A stretch of DNA of 64,000 bases from Pacificibacter marinus (GTDB taxonomy: Bacteria; Pseudomonadota; Alphaproteobacteria; Rhodobacterales; Rhodobacteraceae), in contig NZ_JAHKPK010000055.1 of assembly GCF_018860665.1 (NCBI RefSeq), forward strand, positions 1-64,000, read 5' to 3'. The notes under the pieces were generated by a model, which was not told the origin of the DNA, ran no database searches, and saw only the letters and a list, made by a program, of their open reading frames with translations. A program made the position numbers and the translations under genes. Below, one piece after another: positions 60,922 through 64,000 of the stretch. Each line of letters opens with the position of its first letter. Position 1 is the first letter of the stretch.

Positions 60922-62820
60922 ATGTTTCACCTGTCTCACCGTTCATATCTTTTGGCGGCCTTGTCGTCTTTGGCGATCAGCAGCGCTGGGGCTGCTCAAG
61001 CAGCAGATGGCGACACGGTGGTGGCAACGTGGTTTTCTGATTGGGGCACAGCTAAATATTCAGAACCTTTCGACCACTTGGATTTTGTGAACCCTGATGC
61101 GCCCAAAGGTGGGCGGGTGGTGCAAGGCACAGTGGGGGATTTCGACAGCTTCAATCCCTATTCAACCCTGTCTGGCACGCCTGCCGCCTTGTCATCGATT
61201 GGCTATGAACGTTTGATGGCCAGCAATGGCGCATCCTCAAGCCCACGTGTCGCTGACGAGTTTCAGTCCAGTTCTTATTGTTTTCTGTGCGAAACGATCG
61301 AATATCCTGAATCTCAAGATTGGGTGATTTTTCACCTACGCCAAGATGTTACATTTTCTGACGGCACGCCGATGACGGCCGAAGATGTTGCCTTTACCCA
61401 CAACAAATTCATCGCTGAAGGCACATTGTCTTGGCGCGCAGGCGTCAGCCAGATGATCGAAAAGGTTGAAGTGCTGGACCCGTACACTGTCAAATTCACA
61501 TTCAATCCGGACGCGCCGCGCAAAGGTTTGATCGGTCAAGCTGGTGCGACGACAGTGATGAGCAAGGCCTGGTTCGAGAAAACAGGGGCGAAGCTTGACG
61601 AAAAACGTGTCGATGTATCACCGGGCACTGGTGAATATGTTCTGGCCGATTATGATATGGGCAAATGGGTCGAATACAAACGCAATCCTGACTATTGGGG
61701 CGATACCCATCCGCTTATGTTGGGGCGCGGCAATGTGGATACGGTGCGCATCGAATACTTTGGCGATTCCACATCAGAATTTGAATCGTTTAAATCTGGC
61801 GAAACCACATATCGCGCTGAAAACTCATCGCTGACATGGGCGACAGGTTATGATTTTCCCGCGATTGAAAACGGCTTTGTGGTTAAAGAAACCCTGCCCA
61901 GCGGCACGATGCGTGGCCCTGTGGGGTTTTTGTTCAATCTGCGTCAAGATAAGTTCCAAGACAAACGCGTGCGCGAAGCCATCGGTCTGATGTATAATTT
62001 CACTTGGACCAACGGCGTTTTGCAATACGGGTTGTTTTCGCAGCGTGAAGCCTTTTGGAATGCGCCGGGGTATCAAGCCGAAGGTCTGCCCACAGGCAAA
62101 GAGTTGGAAGTGCTCGAACGGGTGCGAGATCATCTGCCCGAAGAGATTTTCACCGAAGAACCGCGTATGCCACATACCTCTGGTGAACGCCTGATGGATC
62201 GCGGCAACCTGCGCAAAGCGCTGGGGTTGATGGCTGAAGCAGGTTGGACGCCCGGCGATGACGGCAAGCTGCGCAATGCCGCAGGGGAAACATTGAAAGT
62301 TGAGATCTTGCACTATCTCGCGTCTTGGGATCGCATCATCAATCCTTACGTTGAAAACCTGCTCGCGCTGGGCGTTGACGTGACCTACAACCGCGTCGAT
62401 CCGAACGAATATCAAGCGCGTTCGCAAAGCTTCGACTACGATATCATCTACAGCGGCTATGTTAGTTCCTTTGAAGAGGACACAGACTTTTCGCAAAAAT
62501 ACAGCTGCGAAGATCGCAACGACATCTTTAACCCTGCGGGGTATTGTAGCGAGGCCATCGACGAGATTGGCGACATTCTGCTTGAGGCCAAAAGTTTTGA
62601 AGATATGCAATCGACCCTGCGCGCAGCAGACCGTATTTTGCGCGACGAGTATTTTATTGTGTTGGCGCATATGAATGATACGGCTTGGGTCTCTTACTAC
62701 GATATGTATGAACATCCACCGGTCGATCAATTGCCACCGCTTGGCAGTGGTGTTTTGGATACGTGGTGGGTGAATGCAGATAAAGCCGAGACGCTCAAAG
62801 CGGCTGGCGCGATCAAGTAG
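60922..62820 (+). CDS. yejA: Extracellular oligopeptide-type solute-binding protein (YejA family)
   Basis: A 632-residue periplasmic protein of solute-binding family 5. The ATG at 60922 follows GGAGG; signal peptide to about residue 28 (YLLAALSSLAISSAGAAQAA). Then: KYSEPFDHLDFVNPDAPKGG and GDFDSFNPYSTLSG (YejA start), DWVIFHLRQDVTFSDGTPMTAEDVAFT (family signature) and a TWTNGVLQYGLFSQREAF segment. YejA-type proteins deliver peptides such as microcin C to YejBEF. Followed by yejB and yejE. Confidence 0.9.
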   Translation: MFHLSHRSYLLAALSSLAISSAGAAQAADGDTVVATWFSDWGTAKYSEPFDHLDFVNPDAPKGGRVVQGTVGDFDSFNPYSTLSGTPAALSSIGYERLMASNGASSSPRVADEFQSSSYCFLCETIEYPESQDWVIFHLRQDVTFSDGTPMTAEDVAFTHNKFIAEGTLSWRAGVSQMIEKVEVLDPYTVKFTFNPDAPRKGLIGQAGATTVMSKAWFEKTGAKLDEKRVDVSPGTGEYVLADYDMGKWVEYKRNPDYWGDTHPLMLGRGNVDTVRIEYFGDSTSEFESFKSGETTYRAENSSLTWATGYDFPAIENGFVVKETLPSGTMRGPVGFLFNLRQDKFQDKRVREAIGLMYNFTWTNGVLQYGLFSQREAFWNAPGYQAEGLPTGKELEVLERVRDHLPEEIFTEEPRMPHTSGERLMDRGNLRKALGLMAEAGWTPGDDGKLRNAAGETLKVEILHYLASWDRIINPYVENLLALGVDVTYNRVDPNEYQARSQSFDYDIIYSGYVSSFEEDTDFSQKYSCEDRNDIFNPAGYCSEAIDEIGDILLEAKSFEDMQSTLRAADRILRDEYFIVLAHMNDTAWVSYYDMYEHPPVDQLPPLGSGVLDTWWVNADKAETLKAAGAIK

Positions 62821-62882
62821 CAGATAGAAAAACAGGGGCAACCAAGCCCCGAGACGAGAACAGGTGGAAGGACCTCTGAAAC

Positions 62883-63977
62883 ATGGGAGCCTATATTCTT
62901 CGGCGGCTTTTGCTGGTCATACCAACGCTGTTGGGCATTATGATCGTCAATTTCACGCTGACCCAATTTGTGCCCGGCGGACCGATTGAACAGGTCTTGG
63001 CCGAAATCAATGGTGAAGGCGATGTCTTTGCTTCGATCAATGGCGGTGGTGGCGATGCCGCTGGGGTTGAAATTCAAGGTGGCGCGTCCACCTCTGAATA
63101 CATTGGCGCACGGGGCCTGCCGCCTGAGTTCATCAAAGAACTTGAAGTGCAATTTGGGCTGGATAAACCACCGCTTGAACAATTCCTGCACATGATGTGG
63201 AACTATGTGCGGTTTGACTTTGGCGAAAGCTATTTCAAATCCGAAGGCGTGCTGGATCTGGTCTGGGACCGACTGCCTGTGTCTATCTCGCTGGGCCTTT
63301 GGGCGACCTTGATTTCCTATCTGATCTCGATCCCTTTGGGCATTCGCAAAGCAGTGAAAGACGGATCAAGGTTCGATACGTGGACCTCAGCCATCATCAT
63401 TGTCGCCTATGCAATCCCCAGCTTTTTGTTCGCCATCATGCTGGTCGTCGTCTTTGCGGGTGGGTCCTATTGGCAAATCTTTCCTTTGCGCGGGTTGACC
63501 TCGGCAAATTTTGACGAGCTGACGTTATGGGGCAAAGTGGTCGATTACGCGTGGCACATCACCTTGCCGGTCTTGGCGATGCTGATCTCGTCTTTCGCAA
63601 CGCTGACGCTTTTGACCAAGAACTCTTTCTTGGACGAAATCCGTAAACAATATGTGGTCACGGCCCGCGCCAAAGGCCTATCCGAGAATCGCGTGATGTA
63701 CGGCCATGTGTTTCGCAACGCGATGTTGATCGTGATCTCAGGGTTTCCGGCGTTGTTCTTGGGTGTGTTCTTCTCTGGCTCGTTGATTATCGAGACTATA
63801 TTTTCGCTTGATGGCATCGGTCGTTTGGGGTTTGAAGCCGTGCTCAGACGCGATTATCCCGTGATCTTTGGCACGATGTTTTTCTTTGGTCTCATTGGCC
63901 TGATCGTCGGGATTCTGTCTGATCTGATGTATATTTTTATTGATCCGCGTATCGATTTTGAAAAGAGGGATTCATGA
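62883..63977 (+). CDS. yejB: Peptide ABC transporter permease (YejB family)
   Basis: A 364-residue permease: [36 protein letters not shown] is the DppB-type start with YejB features, followed by a periplasmic loop with a GGGG-rich patch and the coupling loop [43 protein letters not shown] lies upstream of the ATG. Its stop overlaps the yejE start (ATGA). Confidence 0.93.
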   Translation: MGAYILRRLLLVIPTLLGIMIVNFTLTQFVPGGPIEQVLAEINGEGDVFASINGGGGDAAGVEIQGGASTSEYIGARGLPPEFIKELEVQFGLDKPPLEQFLHMMWNYVRFDFGESYFKSEGVLDLVWDRLPVSISLGLWATLISYLISIPLGIRKAVKDGSRFDTWTSAIIIVAYAIPSFLFAIMLVVVFAGGSYWQIFPLRGLTSANFDELTLWGKVVDYAWHITLPVLAMLISSFATLTLLTKNSFLDEIRKQYVVTARAKGLSENRVMYGHVFRNAMLIVISGFPALFLGVFFSGSLIIETIFSLDGIGRLGFEAVLRRDYPVIFGTMFFFGLIGLIVGILSDLMYIFIDPRIDFEKRDS

Positions 63978-64000
63978 GACTGTCTCCGCTCAACCAGCGC
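63974..64000 (+). CDS. yejE: Peptide ABC transporter permease (YejE family), first nine codons
   Basis: The ATG at 63974 overlaps the yejB stop and opens MRLSPLNQR, the usual beginning of YejE permeases. The rest lies beyond the right edge. Confidence 0.75.

Noticed and set aside
1-64000. CRISPR array
   Set aside because: No regularly spaced direct repeats of 24-40 bases were seen anywhere.

Overview
The window looks like a chromosomal segment of a marine alphaproteobacterium of the order Rhodobacterales (Roseobacter group). This is inferred from the gene repertoire and synteny: a complete AapJQMP amino-acid ABC transporter, TrcR (DUF1013), a COQ9-family protein, a DUF2125 protein, a membrane-anchored CycM-type cytochrome c, the dnaX-ybaB-recR operon next to the 4.5S/SRP RNA gene, and an abundance of TRAP and tripartite tricarboxylate (TTT) transporters with FadR/GntR regulators. 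No rRNA, CRISPR array or replication origin was recognised.

Region 1 (1-3.5 kb) is accessory. It holds the end of an IS3-family element, a metallo-beta-lactamase-fold gene fragment cut off by that element, a HEPN-like gene followed by a gene with a possible ADP-ribosyltransferase-like start, and an orphan gene. It stops at a tRNA-Arg(TCT) gene whose 3' end faces the accessory DNA, the usual layout of a tRNA-targeted island boundary. The HEPN/ART-like pair is the best candidate here for an uncharacterised toxin or defence module.

Region 2 (4-25 kb) is a block of carboxylate uptake and catabolism: a GntR regulator divergent from TTT system 1; a SsuABC/TauABC-type ABC transporter co-oriented with a fumarylacetoacetate-hydrolase-family enzyme and divergent from a FadR-type regulator with palindromic operators; a YaeQ protein; a ThDP-dependent enzyme and a second FadR regulator divergent from a beta-hydroxyacid dehydrogenase, a TRAP transporter, two small ferredoxin-fold-like proteins and TTT system 2. 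Several intercistronic stem-loops lie next to binding-protein genes.

Region 3 (25-39.5 kb) is mostly core: a Hint-domain protein, rpsD, hisC-tyrA, DUF2125, a ChaC-like cyclotransferase, a MotA/TolQ-like plus coiled-coil OmpA-domain pair, an M23 peptidase, clpA, gloB and a methyltransferase.

Region 4 (39.9-47 kb) is an apparent amino-acid utilisation operon: a GntR regulator whose start codon directly abuts a perfect inverted repeat, aapJQMP, a class-V PLP enzyme and an aspartate-dehydrogenase-like protein.

Region 5 (47-64 kb) is housekeeping: rpsU, COQ9, a quinone oxidoreductase, an RNase T2, trcR, recR-ybaB-dnaX, rsgA, the SRP RNA, a cyclic-nucleotide phosphodiesterase, nudC, a SRPBCC protein, pheA, cycM and the beginning of a yejABE-type oligopeptide transporter that runs off the right edge.
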